DNA from: Echinicola pacifica DSM 19836
GTDB taxonomy: Bacteria; Bacteroidota; Bacteroidia; Cytophagales; Cyclobacteriaceae
DNA length: 64,000 nt
Direction: 5' to 3'
Assembly (NCBI RefSeq): GCF_000373245.1
Contig: NZ_KB890750.1
Coordinates: forward strand, 424,930-488,929
Shown: piece after piece, positions 45,228-53,256 of the stretch
Layout of the letters: each line of letters opens with the position of its first letter
Position numbering within the stretch: the first letter of the stretch is position 1
Position numbers and translations under genes: made by a program
Notes under the pieces: model-generated
Seen by the model: the letters and a program-made list of their open reading frames with translations, nothing else
The model's database searches: none
Told to the model about the DNA's origin: nothing

Positions 45228-46214
45228 TTATTCCAGGTTTAGCTGTGCAGCAGGATCCCACTTATCGTCACCGGCGAGGATATTCTTCAGAGAATAGGCC
45301 TTGGCAATATCTGTAGTCAGCTGCCAGGACCATATCACCCTATCTTCAGGAGCGGCACCAGGTCCTGTGGATTGATATTCGGCATAGAAGCTATTTTCTT
45401 CTGCCTCGGGTTTGCCCCAATTATGCCATCCTTCAGCCTTGATATGCTTACCCATTTCACAGCCTATAAATACAGTCTGCGCATAAGGTCTCCACGGCCG
45501 GCCAAGGTAAACGGAGGCTTCGGGAGCATCTCCAGTGAGCTGGCAGTTTAAGAATACAAAGCCATGTAGATTACCCTTTTCGGTGGATGCAGCCGTTATA
45601 TAGTGGCCACCGGACTTTGAGAATATTTCACATTGATCAAAGACCACCGTGGACCATCCGAAGATAAAATCGGTGGTGCCCTCGATATAGCAGTTCTTAT
45701 AATATTGACGACTGTATTTGCCATGCGGGTACAGGGTATCTTGATTTCCTAAGAACCTACAATTCTCAAATACCACTTTATCTCCATCCACACGTACAGC
45801 AACTGCCTGGCCGACGGGGCCGGAGGAATTTTCGAAAGTGATATTCTTGGCTGTAAACCCATCTCCAAAAACAAAGAAAGTGCTGGAACCAGTGGTCCCC
45901 ATTTCCTCCCCGAAGCTATTTTCCTTAGAGGCATAGTCATCATAAGTAATTTTGGTACTCAGGGGATCCTCACCTATAAGTTGAATATTGGTTTTGGTGC
46001 TGGCCAGCGTCAGTTTTTCCTTATATATACCAGGCTTTAGATGTATCACAGTGACTTTTTTTCTAAAATCTGGCACATGATCAAAGGCTTCCTGAATGGT
46101 TACAAAATCTCCCGAGCCATCTTGAGCCACAGTTATTTCACTAGTTTGTTGAGCCATTGCCGCGCTGATGGATAACCATAGCATCAGACCGAAAACACCA
46201 AAATTAAATTTCAT
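45228..46214 (-). CDS. Pectin methylesterase (CE8)
   Basis: The 328-residue exported protein (signal about 1-21) has the CE8 signatures EITVAQDGSGDFVTIQEAF, GPVGQAVAVRVDGDKVVF, GNQDTLY with one catalytic Asp, YIEGTTDFIFGWSTVVF with the second, and VYLGRPWRPYAQTVFI. It removes methyl groups from homogalacturonan to give pectate for the PL1 and GH28 enzymes. It lacks the extra hydrolase domain of the fused gene at 39071, so the locus has one single-domain and one two-domain methylesterase. It follows GH105 by 9 bp and GH43 follows it by 36 bp. Confidence 0.95.
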   Translation of the reverse strand: MKFNFGVFGLMLWLSISAAMAQQTSEITVAQDGSGDFVTIQEAFDHVPDFRKKVTVIHLKPGIYKEKLTLASTKTNIQLIGEDPLSTKITYDDYASKENSFGEEMGTTGSSTFFVFGDGFTAKNITFENSSGPVGQAVAVRVDGDKVVFENCRFLGNQDTLYPHGKYSRQYYKNCYIEGTTDFIFGWSTVVFDQCEIFSKSGGHYITAASTEKGNLHGFVFLNCQLTGDAPEASVYLGRPWRPYAQTVFIGCEMGKHIKAEGWHNWGKPEAEENSFYAEYQSTGPGAAPEDRVIWSWQLTTDIAKAYSLKNILAGDDKWDPAAQLNLE

Positions 46215-46223
46215 AGGTAAGGG

Positions 46224-47459
46224 TTAATTGATTGATTCATATTCCAGGGAGGCCAAGATAAAAGGCCCCACCCCTTTGGGATCATTATCCCGAATGGGCT
46301 CACTAATATAATATTCATAGGAGCCATCACGATAAGGATCGCCGCCTAATCCCGCTACAGCGCATATATTGGTTAGGCTAATGCCGCCATCACTGTCCTC
46401 ACGGACAAACTCCCTTAGGAGACCTTCATAGGCTGCTATAGCATTTTTTTCATATTTGGCATCAATATATCCCTTTCTCACTGATTTTAATAGAAAATAA
46501 GCAAACATACTTGATCCCGAAGCTTCCAGATAGTTGCCCTCACGCGTTCCTTGGTCCATCACTTGATACCATACTCCGCTTTGATCTTGGTATTTTACTA
46601 TTCCTGCGGCAAGTTTCTTGGCTACTTCCACGACCATCCCACGCTGAGGATGATCCGCTGGCATAAAATCCAGTACGTCCACCACCGCCATGCTAAACCA
46701 ACCTATACTTCTCCCCCAATAATTGGTGGAAAGCCCCGTGGCTGGATCCGCCCATTTCTGAGATTTGCTCTCATCCCAAGCGTGATGATATAAGCCCGTC
46801 TCCTCACTGTAGCCATAGTGGTCCATCAAGAAGATCTGATTGGCCACATCATCAAATAAGGCCGCCTCATTCATTTCTGCGGCATATCGAGCGAGGAAGG
46901 TGGAACCCATATATAGCCCGTCTAGCCACATCTGATGAGGATATCGCTTCTTATGCCAGAAGCCTCCTTCGGAAGTCCGAGGGTGATGACGCATCTGATC
47001 TCTCAGGTCCTCGGCTGCCAATTTATATTTCTCCTCCCCAGTCTCCTCATAGAGGCCGATAAGGAACCTACCGCCGTTGACGCGGTCGATATTATAGTCT
47101 TCTTTCTTATACGTCTTGACTGCTCCACCTTCCTCGACCATAAAATCGGCAAAGTGTAAGATATAGTCCAAATATTTTTGATCACCGGTGCTGTCATATA
47201 CCGCTTCCATGGCGGTCATCATTAGTCCGTGGGTATATTCCCATTTTGGCTTTTCATTAAAATCAAGCGTCCAGCCCTCAGGGTTTCGTTTTATCTCAGA
47301 GTCCGCCATCCATGTAGAATATTGAGGAGTCTCCTCTATGACTTCCGAAGAATTTTCTGTGGTCGATTTTTGGGTATTTGAAGAGCATGCGCCAAATAAA
47401 CACGCGCTGCTCAATAGTAAAAAGGAAGCACCTTTTAGGGATATATTTTTAGCATTCAT
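46224..47459 (-). CDS. Unsaturated rhamnogalacturonyl hydrolase, glycoside hydrolase family 105
   Basis: From the ATG at 47459 the product has a lipoprotein signal (lipobox FGAC) and an (alpha/alpha)6 barrel of the YteR/YesR type. Landmarks are WEYTHGLMMTAMEAVY, GGFWHKKRYPHQMWLDGLYMGS with the catalytic Asp (near residue 180), STNYWGRSIGWFSMAVVDVLDFMP and LEASGSSMFAYFLLKSVRKGYI. It removes the unsaturated uronyl residue that lyases leave at the non-reducing end. As the first gene of the run GH105-CE8-GH43-GH28-CE12-CE8 fusion, it is next to the 689-bp control region with LacI-type sites. Confidence 0.95.
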   Translation of the reverse strand: MNAKNISLKGASFLLLSSACLFGACSSNTQKSTTENSSEVIEETPQYSTWMADSEIKRNPEGWTLDFNEKPKWEYTHGLMMTAMEAVYDSTGDQKYLDYILHFADFMVEEGGAVKTYKKEDYNIDRVNGGRFLIGLYEETGEEKYKLAAEDLRDQMRHHPRTSEGGFWHKKRYPHQMWLDGLYMGSTFLARYAAEMNEAALFDDVANQIFLMDHYGYSEETGLYHHAWDESKSQKWADPATGLSTNYWGRSIGWFSMAVVDVLDFMPADHPQRGMVVEVAKKLAAGIVKYQDQSGVWYQVMDQGTREGNYLEASGSSMFAYFLLKSVRKGYIDAKYEKNAIAAYEGLLREFVREDSDGGISLTNICAVAGLGGDPYRDGSYEYYISEPIRDNDPKGVGPFILASLEYESIN

Positions 47460-47495
47460 AGGAATCAAAGATTTGGGTGGAGATAGAAAAAAAAA

Positions 47496-47639
47496 TTAAT
47501 CTCTGGTTAAGAATAGGCCCTCAGAAACGGGCACCGGTATTTTGATGGTCTTGAATGACTGCACTTGATTATCCCATTTTCCAAGGTATAAAAACTTGAT
47601 TATGAGAGTAAATCGGTCAAAGATGGTAGTAAAATTCAT
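47496..47639 (-). CDS. Possible 47-residue peptide upstream of GH105
   Basis: An ATG at 47639 opens a 47-codon frame that ends with TAA at 47496, 37 bp before the GH105 start. The peptide begins MNFTTIFDRFTLIIKFLY and ends IPVPVSEGLFLTRD. I do not recognise it, and it has no signal peptide. Position in the operon leader suggests a leader peptide or small protein, but a chance frame is possible. Confidence 0.3.
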   Translation of the reverse strand: MNFTTIFDRFTLIIKFLYLGKWDNQVQSFKTIKIPVPVSEGLFLTRD

Positions 47640-47701
47640 GGTATATGGGGGTTTATTGGTAATGTATTACTTGAGATTAGTGTAGTCTAGAATTTTGAAA
47701 G

Positions 47702-47723
47702 GTCCCCCTCAAGCGAAGGGGAC
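47702..47723 (-). promoter_or_regulatory. Leader hairpin upstream of the GH105 operon
   Basis: GTCCCC (47702-47707) pairs with GGGGAC (47718-47723). On the reverse strand it is followed by CTTTC. Like the hairpin at 38774, it lies between the LacI-type site and the first gene of a pectin operon. Confidence 0.4.
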
Positions 47724-47813
47724 ATTTCACATCATTAACCCTAAACTAATTATATCTTCAATAATCAACCAGAAATATAGGCTGATTTTATTTTCTCAAT
47801 CGGCGATCACATT

Positions 47814-47829
47814 GAGCAATCGATTGCAT
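47814..47829. promoter_or_regulatory. LacI-type operator in the GH105/lacI control region
   Basis: The core GCAATCGATTGC (47816-47827) is a perfect palindrome in the context GAGCAATC|GATTGCAT, identical over 16 bp to the site inside uxaC copy 2 (49259-49274). It lies about 355 bp before GH105 and 330 bp before lacI. Confidence 0.65.
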
Positions 47830-48000
47830 ATTTAAATATTTTTTTTGAGGAATTAAAATTTAAGCCTAAAATTTCGTCAAAAAACTTCAAAAAAGTCAAT
47901 GAGCAAAGCAAACAAAGGATAATCAGGAGGTAAAATTCACTTAAGCAGAAAAAAATATAAGTGTTTATTCTTGACAATTAGAGAATAATAAAACTATATT

Positions 48001-48016
48001 GCGCAACCGATTACAT
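48001..48016. promoter_or_regulatory. Weaker LacI-type site upstream of the second lacI gene
   Basis: GCGCAACC|GATTACAT differs from the site at 38864-38879 at two positions. It lies 142 bp before the lacI start and 172 bp from the operator at 47829, a spacing that would allow looping. Confidence 0.45.
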
Positions 48017-48157
48017 TCAATTTGGGCGTGGAATACCCAAATTCAAAACCCAATTTAACCGAGACCTGAAACCAGAAACGAAGCGTAAAAAAAGCACAAG
48101 AATCAAAATATGTTGAGAATTGTGTTAGATTTGTGGTTTTTGGCCACCTGAAGAACA

Positions 48158-49216
48158 ATGAATAAACGAAAGAAAGCGACGATCCATGATATAGCGTCTA
48201 AACTGGGGATCACAGCCAGCACGGTATCCAGGGCCTTAAACAACCACCCTAGAATCAGTGATGCGACCAAAAAACTGGTCACCAAAGCAGCAAAAGACAT
48301 TAATTATCAGCCAAATAATATTGCGGCAGCATTAAGGAATGGAAAAAGTAGATTGATAGGCATTATTGTCCCTACGGTCAATCGTAATTTCTTTTCCTCG
48401 GTAGTCCGTGGCATTGAAGAGATCGCCAATCAGCTCAACTATAAAGTAATCATAAGTCAGTCTTATGAGAACTTCGAACAAGAAGTGCAGATCGTGGACA
48501 CCCTGCTCAGTGCTCGTGTGGATGGGATTATCATGTCCATTAGTAAGAACACTGAAAACTTCGAACACCTGGACCGGGTGAAGGAGAAAAACATCCCTTT
48601 GGTGCTTTTTGACCGGATTACCGATAGTGTAGAGGTAAATCAGGTGGTAATCGATGACTATATGGGAGCCTATAAGACGGTCGAGCATCTCATCGCTAAT
48701 GGATACAAAAGGATCGCGCATTTTACTAATCCACGAAAAATAAATATTTATAGCGAACGTATGCGTGGATATATCGATGCCCTGAAAGCCCATGGCATGG
48801 AATATGACCAAAACCTGGTGATCGAGAGCAATATGCAACTCGAAGATGGACAGCAATGCGTAAAAACCATGCTGGACCAAGGGCTGGAATTTGATGCGAT
48901 ATTCTCCTCCAGTGATTATGCTGCCATGGGTGCCCTCCAAGCGCTCAAAGAACGTGGCATCGCCATCCCTGCACAGGTAGGACTGGCGGGATTTGGGAAT
49001 GAGCCCTTCACCTCGTTTACCACCCCTTCCCTTACCAGCGTGGATCAGGTCAGTATTCCTATGGGAAATGTGGCTGCCGAACTTTTCTTTGAACTCCTTA
49101 AGGCCGACCCAAAAAAATACGTGCCTCAAAAGACCGTTCTAAAACCTGATCTCATCATAAGAGAATCTTCCACCAGAACTCCCTCAAAACCTAATTCAAC
49201 CCCTAATTCAAAATAA
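48158..49216 (+). CDS. LacI-family transcriptional regulator of the pectin locus
   Basis: The 352-residue protein has a LacI helix-turn-helix (ATIHDIASKLGITASTVSRA) and hinge (NNIAAALRNGKSR). A sugar-binding-protein-like sensor domain follows (RNFFSSVVRGIEEIA, RVDGIIMSISKN, VLFDRITDSV and GLAGFGNEPFTSFTTPSLTS). It is divergent from the GH105 operon and followed by uxaC and uxaB on its own strand, with LacI-type sites on both sides and inside uxaC. It likely represses or activates pectin genes in answer to a galacturonate-pathway intermediate. It resembles the regulator at 9492 in layout and in the segments near GRVDGI/ARVDGI. The inducer is unknown. Confidence 0.93.
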   Translation: MNKRKKATIHDIASKLGITASTVSRALNNHPRISDATKKLVTKAAKDINYQPNNIAAALRNGKSRLIGIIVPTVNRNFFSSVVRGIEEIANQLNYKVIISQSYENFEQEVQIVDTLLSARVDGIIMSISKNTENFEHLDRVKEKNIPLVLFDRITDSVEVNQVVIDDYMGAYKTVEHLIANGYKRIAHFTNPRKINIYSERMRGYIDALKAHGMEYDQNLVIESNMQLEDGQQCVKTMLDQGLEFDAIFSSSDYAAMGALQALKERGIAIPAQVGLAGFGNEPFTSFTTPSLTSVDQVSIPMGNVAAELFFELLKADPKKYVPQKTVLKPDLIIRESSTRTPSKPNSTPNSK

Positions 49217-49244
49217 TAATTAACCAAAAAAACAGACACTAATA

Positions 49245-50690
49245 ATGTTGGACCAAGTGAGCAATCGATTGCATCGTGGCAGTAAAGAATTTTTGGATGA
49301 GAACTTCCTTTTGCAAAATGATTTTGCACAGCAGCTCTATCATACTTATGCAAAGGATCTCCCTATCATCGACTACCACTGCCATCTATCCCCTAAGGAT
49401 ATCACGCTAAACAGACCCTTCAATAACCTATCAGAAATATGGCTGGCGGGCGATCATTATAAATGGCGTGCCATGCGTACACTAGGTATAAATGAAGAAT
49501 ATATCACCGGAAAATCCACCAGTGATAAGGATAAATTCCTGAAATGGGCCGAAACAGTGCCCTATACCTTGCGCAACCCCCTATTTCATTGGACACATTT
49601 GGAATTAAAGAGGTATTTTGGAATCAACCAACTCCTGAGCCCTGATACGGCGGAGGAAATCTATGAAGAAGCCACTGCCCAACTTCAGCAGAAAAGCCAC
49701 TTCACGAGAGGTTTATTGGAACAGATGAACGTGGAAACAGTATGCTCTACGGATGACCCCATAGATACGCTTAATTATCATATCCAAGCGAAAAGGGAAG
49801 GGATAAAACCAAATTTGTTTCCGGCATTCCGCCCAGATAAGGCCTATGCCGTAGAAAATCAAGGTAGCTACCTCTCCTACCTTAACCTACTTGGCCAAGC
49901 GAGTGACACCGAAATATCTAGCTATAAGGCACTATTGGACGCTTTAAAAAATCGAGTTGACTATTTCCATGAGCATGGAGGAAGGCTTTCGGATCATGGA
50001 TTGGAGAAATTATATTACTTTAAGAGAGGTACCTATGACTGTGAAAAACTCATGGCCAAATTACTAGGTGGAGCTAAGTTATGTGGAGAGGAGATACATT
50101 ATTTTAAGTTCGAAACACTCTTGCACCTTAGCCATATGTACCATGCCAAGGGCTGGACGCAGCAGTATCACTTAGGGGCACTCAGAAATACCAACCAACG
50201 AATGCTACGCTTATTGGGTCCGGATACAGGATTTGACTCCATCGGTGATTTCTCGCAGGCTAGCGCCATCGCCCAATTCCTCAACGAGCTGGACAGCAGC
50301 GATCAGTTGGCCAAAACTATACTTTATAACCTAAATCCCTCTGATAATGAAGTGCTGGCCACGATGATCGGCAACTTCAATGACGGCTCCATTCGTGGTA
50401 AGGTGCAGTTTGGCTCAGGCTGGTGGTTTCTCGACCAAAAAGATGGGATGGAAAAGCAAATGAACGCACTTTCTAATATGGGTTTGCTGAGCTGCTTTGT
50501 GGGGATGTTGACCGACTCCAGAAGCTTTTTGTCCTTTCCGCGACATGAATATTTCCGAAGGACCCTATGTAACCTCATCGGCAAAGATGTGGCCAATGGA
50601 GAACTACCGAACGATGAAGAATGGCTAGGCAAAATCGTGAGTGATATTTGCTATTATAATGCTAAGAACTATTTTCAATTTGATTATTAA
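49245..50690 (+). CDS. uxaC: Glucuronate/galacturonate isomerase UxaC (copy 2)
   Basis: This is a second UxaC with the same signatures as copy 1: IDYHCHLSPKDI, IWLAGDHYKWRAMRTLGINE, NPLFHWTHLELKRYFGI, CSTDDPIDTLNYH, RPDKAY, GPDTGFDSIGDFS and FGSGWWFLDQKDG. It should convert galacturonate to tagaturonate. The two copies are identical over 61 residues starting at GKVQFGSGWW, while their N-terminal halves differ more. The ATG at 49245 lies 28 bp after lacI; GTG at 49257 and TTG at 49269 are alternatives. A perfect LacI-type operator covers codons 6-10. It is followed by uxaB, so this copy appears dedicated to the galacturonate branch. Confidence 0.95.
   Translation: MLDQVSNRLHRGSKEFLDENFLLQNDFAQQLYHTYAKDLPIIDYHCHLSPKDITLNRPFNNLSEIWLAGDHYKWRAMRTLGINEEYITGKSTSDKDKFLKWAETVPYTLRNPLFHWTHLELKRYFGINQLLSPDTAEEIYEEATAQLQQKSHFTRGLLEQMNVETVCSTDDPIDTLNYHIQAKREGIKPNLFPAFRPDKAYAVENQGSYLSYLNLLGQASDTEISSYKALLDALKNRVDYFHEHGGRLSDHGLEKLYYFKRGTYDCEKLMAKLLGGAKLCGEEIHYFKFETLLHLSHMYHAKGWTQQYHLGALRNTNQRMLRLLGPDTGFDSIGDFSQASAIAQFLNELDSSDQLAKTILYNLNPSDNEVLATMIGNFNDGSIRGKVQFGSGWWFLDQKDGMEKQMNALSNMGLLSCFVGMLTDSRSFLSFPRHEYFRRTLCNLIGKDVANGELPNDEEWLGKIVSDICYYNAKNYFQFDY
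49259..49274. promoter_or_regulatory. LacI-type operator within the start of uxaC copy 2
   Basis: GAGCAATC|GATTGCAT, with the perfect palindrome GCAATCGATTGC at 49261-49272, lies inside the coding sequence just after the ATG at 49245. It matches the site at 47814-47829 over 16 bp. It could act as a roadblock operator between lacI and uxaC or serve a promoter just upstream. Confidence 0.6.
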
Positions 50691-50776
50691 GTTGGTATTT
50701 TGGTACCATTTCTACTGATAAGCCCTGATTTTGAGTAAGTAAAATTTTAAACAACACAAACAAAATCGCATAACTG

Positions 50777-52192
50777 ATGAAAACACTAAACAGACAAAAT
50801 GTTTCTGATCTTCCTCAAAGACCCATCAAAATAATACAATTTGGAGAAGGTAATTTTTTGAGAGGCTTTGTAGATTGGATCATTGAGACCATGAATGATA
50901 AGGCCAATTTCAATGCCGATGTACAGCTCGTGCAGCCGATCGCTCAGGGCCTGGGCGAGATGATCAATAAGCAAGACGGACTATATCATGTACAGCTTAG
51001 CGGCATCCAAAGCGGGGAAGCTCGGGAAGAAACCAAACTTATCACTTGCGTTAGAGGTGTGATAAACCCCTACGAAAACTATTCGGCATATCTTCAATTG
51101 GCAGAAAATCCTGATTTGCGGTTCATCATCAGCAATACTACCGAGGCAGGCATATCCTATAATCCTGAGGATGATAACAAGGACCAATTAGCACAGTCAT
51201 TTCCTGGCAAACTAACCGCCTTGCTGTTCAAAAGATTTGAAGTATTCGGTGCCGATAATAGCAAGGGACTGCATATAATCCCCTGTGAGCTTATCGATAA
51301 AAACGGAGAAAAACTCAAAGAAATCATACTGCAGTATGCCAGCCTATGGAAACTGCCTGAGGCCTTCATCCTTTGGATCAATGAGGCCAACACCTTTTCC
51401 AATACCCTAGTGGATAGAATTGTACCTGGATTTCCGAGAGAAAACATCAAGGAGATTCAAGAGAACATTGGGTATGAGGATAATTTGGTTGTAAAAGCGG
51501 AGCCATTTCACCTATGGGTGATCGAAGGACCTGATGCAGTAAAGGCCGAATTTCCAGCGGAGGAGGCTGGCTTAGATGTCAAATTCGTCAAAGATCAGTC
51601 TCCCTACCGAACCAGAAAAGTAAGAATTCTAAATGGTGCCCATACCTCCCTGGTGCCCGTGGCATACCTTCATGGACTGCGAACGGTAAGGGAATCAGTG
51701 GAAGATCCGATCATCGGCCCCTTCCTCAATGAGACCATCCAAGGAGAAATCATCCCTACCCTGGACCTTCCTAAGGAAGAGCTGGAGCAGTTTGCCAATG
51801 ATGTGATGGACCGCTTCAAAAACCCATTTGTGAAACATCAATTGAGTTCCATCGCCCTGAACTCCATCTCCAAATTTAAAGTGAGGGTTTTGCCTTCTCT
51901 CCTGGAGTATGTGGACCGCAAGGGTCAACTACCACCCAATTTGGTGCGCTCACTGGCGGCATTAATCGTGTTCTATAAGGGTAGCTATAATGGCGAAGCC
52001 ACGCCAGTGCAGGATGATGAAGAAATTATCAATTATTTTAAAGCCATTTGGGAAAGTGATGACCTCGACCACGTGGCTCATGAGGTTCTAAAAAACATCA
52101 ATTTCTGGGACACTGACCTCACCAAGGTGGAAGGCCTCCAAAACGCCGTGGCTCAGGAATTAAGCCAACTGGTAGAAAAGGAAAAAGTATAA
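50777..52192 (+). CDS. uxaB: Tagaturonate reductase (altronate oxidoreductase) UxaB
   Basis: The 471-residue protein is a long-chain polyol dehydrogenase of the mannitol dehydrogenase family with the UxaB layout. It has the N-terminal nucleotide site IIQFGEGNFLRGFVDWII, then FIISNTTEAGISY, ILWINEANTFSNTLVDRIVPG, and the catalytic segment KVRILNGAHTSLVPVAYLHG with Lys, Asn and His. It reduces tagaturonate to altronate with NADH. It follows uxaC copy 2 by 86 bp. The next step, altronate dehydratase (UxaA), is absent from the window. A terminator follows at 52219. Confidence 0.95.
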   Translation: MKTLNRQNVSDLPQRPIKIIQFGEGNFLRGFVDWIIETMNDKANFNADVQLVQPIAQGLGEMINKQDGLYHVQLSGIQSGEAREETKLITCVRGVINPYENYSAYLQLAENPDLRFIISNTTEAGISYNPEDDNKDQLAQSFPGKLTALLFKRFEVFGADNSKGLHIIPCELIDKNGEKLKEIILQYASLWKLPEAFILWINEANTFSNTLVDRIVPGFPRENIKEIQENIGYEDNLVVKAEPFHLWVIEGPDAVKAEFPAEEAGLDVKFVKDQSPYRTRKVRILNGAHTSLVPVAYLHGLRTVRESVEDPIIGPFLNETIQGEIIPTLDLPKEELEQFANDVMDRFKNPFVKHQLSSIALNSISKFKVRVLPSLLEYVDRKGQLPPNLVRSLAALIVFYKGSYNGEATPVQDDEEIINYFKAIWESDDLDHVAHEVLKNINFWDTDLTKVEGLQNAVAQELSQLVEKEKV

Positions 52193-52218
52193 GTCTATAT
52201 AGCTAAATCTAAAGCGAG

Positions 52219-52260
52219 AAGGAATAAGGAAGCCAGTTTGTTTCCTTATTCCTTTTATTT
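52219..52260 (+). terminator. Terminator after uxaB
   Basis: AAGGAATAAGGAA (52219-52231) pairs with TTCCTTATTCCTT (52242-52254), a 13-bp stem, followed by TTATTTT. It lies 27 bp past the uxaB stop. Confidence 0.85.
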
Positions 52261-52463
52261 TCAGACCTGCATTTTTAGCATATCTTACACTTCAGCCTAA
52301 GGGGGGATTGTCTACGAATAATAATATCTATATTCAAGCCTAAGGAATCATGCTAGAGTATAAACCCCAGTCCTGCTCTTACCTAGTGACCGAAGGTGCA
52401 TTTGTACTTTCTAAAGGAGCCTGGCACTTAGAGTAGTGGAGTATTAGGCATAGGGACTGGACT

Positions 52464-52862
52464 TTATTGATTTTGGGATAATTCCTGTAAAACTCTAATC
52501 GCTTTTTTTGAGTCTTTTTTATCGACAAAAATATGGTCGTGAAAATAACCAGCAATCACATTGCAGCTAATACCATGTTTTGCTAATTCACTTGAGAAAA
52601 TAGCGGTCAGACCTACTGCCTCGAGCGATGAATGGATCATAAGAGTAATCCATGAGGCTATATATTCATAGCGCAAACCTATAGCGTCCGCTTTACTTTT
52701 TTCGATTATAATGGTGGTCCCTTCCATTTCTCTGAATTCACCAATCGTATCCTCACGTTCAATCTTGCTAAGATCCTTGACCGTCGAGAAGACGTAATCT
52801 CCCTCATTTAGTTTAGGCGTCATCCCTTTTATTAATTGCGATAAATTTGTTTCTCCAGCCAT
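52464..52862 (-). CDS. ACT-domain protein
   Basis: The 132-residue cytoplasmic protein looks like an ACT-fold protein of the ACT_7 type found in stand-alone proteins: [14 protein letters not shown] in the first half, and a second repeat-like half, [48 protein letters not shown] domains bind amino acids or related small ligands as regulators. The gene is separate from neighbours. Its ligand and function cannot be named from sequence. Confidence 0.85.
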   Translation of the reverse strand: MAGETNLSQLIKGMTPKLNEGDYVFSTVKDLSKIEREDTIGEFREMEGTTIIIEKSKADAIGLRYEYIASWITLMIHSSLEAVGLTAIFSSELAKHGISCNVIAGYFHDHIFVDKKDSKKAIRVLQELSQNQ

Positions 52863-52912
52863 TTAGACAATTATTATATCAAATTGAAAATTAGATTATT
52901 ACACCACACCAA

Positions 52913-53256
52913 TTATAGTTTTATAAATGAATTGACCATGTGATTGACCCCTGTAGGGTAAGAGCATGATTTGAAATCAGGAAACCTTTGTCTAAATTTC
53001 TTGTCAGACATGATGTATTTCTGTTCAAACTGATATTCCATTTCTTTAGTTTCGCTTAATACAGGTATAAAAAGCGGTAGTATTTTTTTCATGAATGATG
53101 GCACCATCCTTAATTTAAAATTACTGTGCAGTTTTTTATTAAATAGGGTAAGCATTTCATTTATAGTGATTGGTCTTCCCACCGGCAAATGCCACACCTG
53201 ACCATAGCAATCTTCATTCAAGGCTAATTCCACCAATGCTCGGCCATTATCGCAGA
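52913..53256 (-). pseudogene. Remnant of an NAD-dependent epimerase/dehydratase gene (C-terminal third)
   Basis: This frame encodes only the C-terminal part of an extended short-chain dehydrogenase/epimerase (NGRALVELALNEDCYGQVWH, PVGRPITINEMLTLFNKKL and QKYIMSDKKFRQRFPDF). The Rossmann domain and active site are missing. Upstream it runs into a stop within a different gene's remains. No start codon of the right kind is present. At about 53250-53260 the similarity switches from epimerase to Crp/Fnr regulator, on the same strand. It is best read as the downstream half of a deletion join, and not functional. Confidence 0.75.

Larger units (their letters stand above)
47469..48157. other. Divergent control region between GH105 and the second lacI gene
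   Basis: This gap contains a small reverse-strand open frame (47496-47639), a leader hairpin (47702-47723) and two LacI-type sites (47814 and 48001). A further inverted pair CTCAAT/ATTGAG lies at about 47795-47816. It is AT-rich and long enough to hold both divergent promoters, but I could not place a clear TTTG/TAnnTTTG pair. Confidence 0.55.

Noticed and set aside
48103-48300. 65-codon reverse frame overlapping the second lacI start
   Set aside because: Antisense to the conserved LacI helix-turn-helix; shadow frame.
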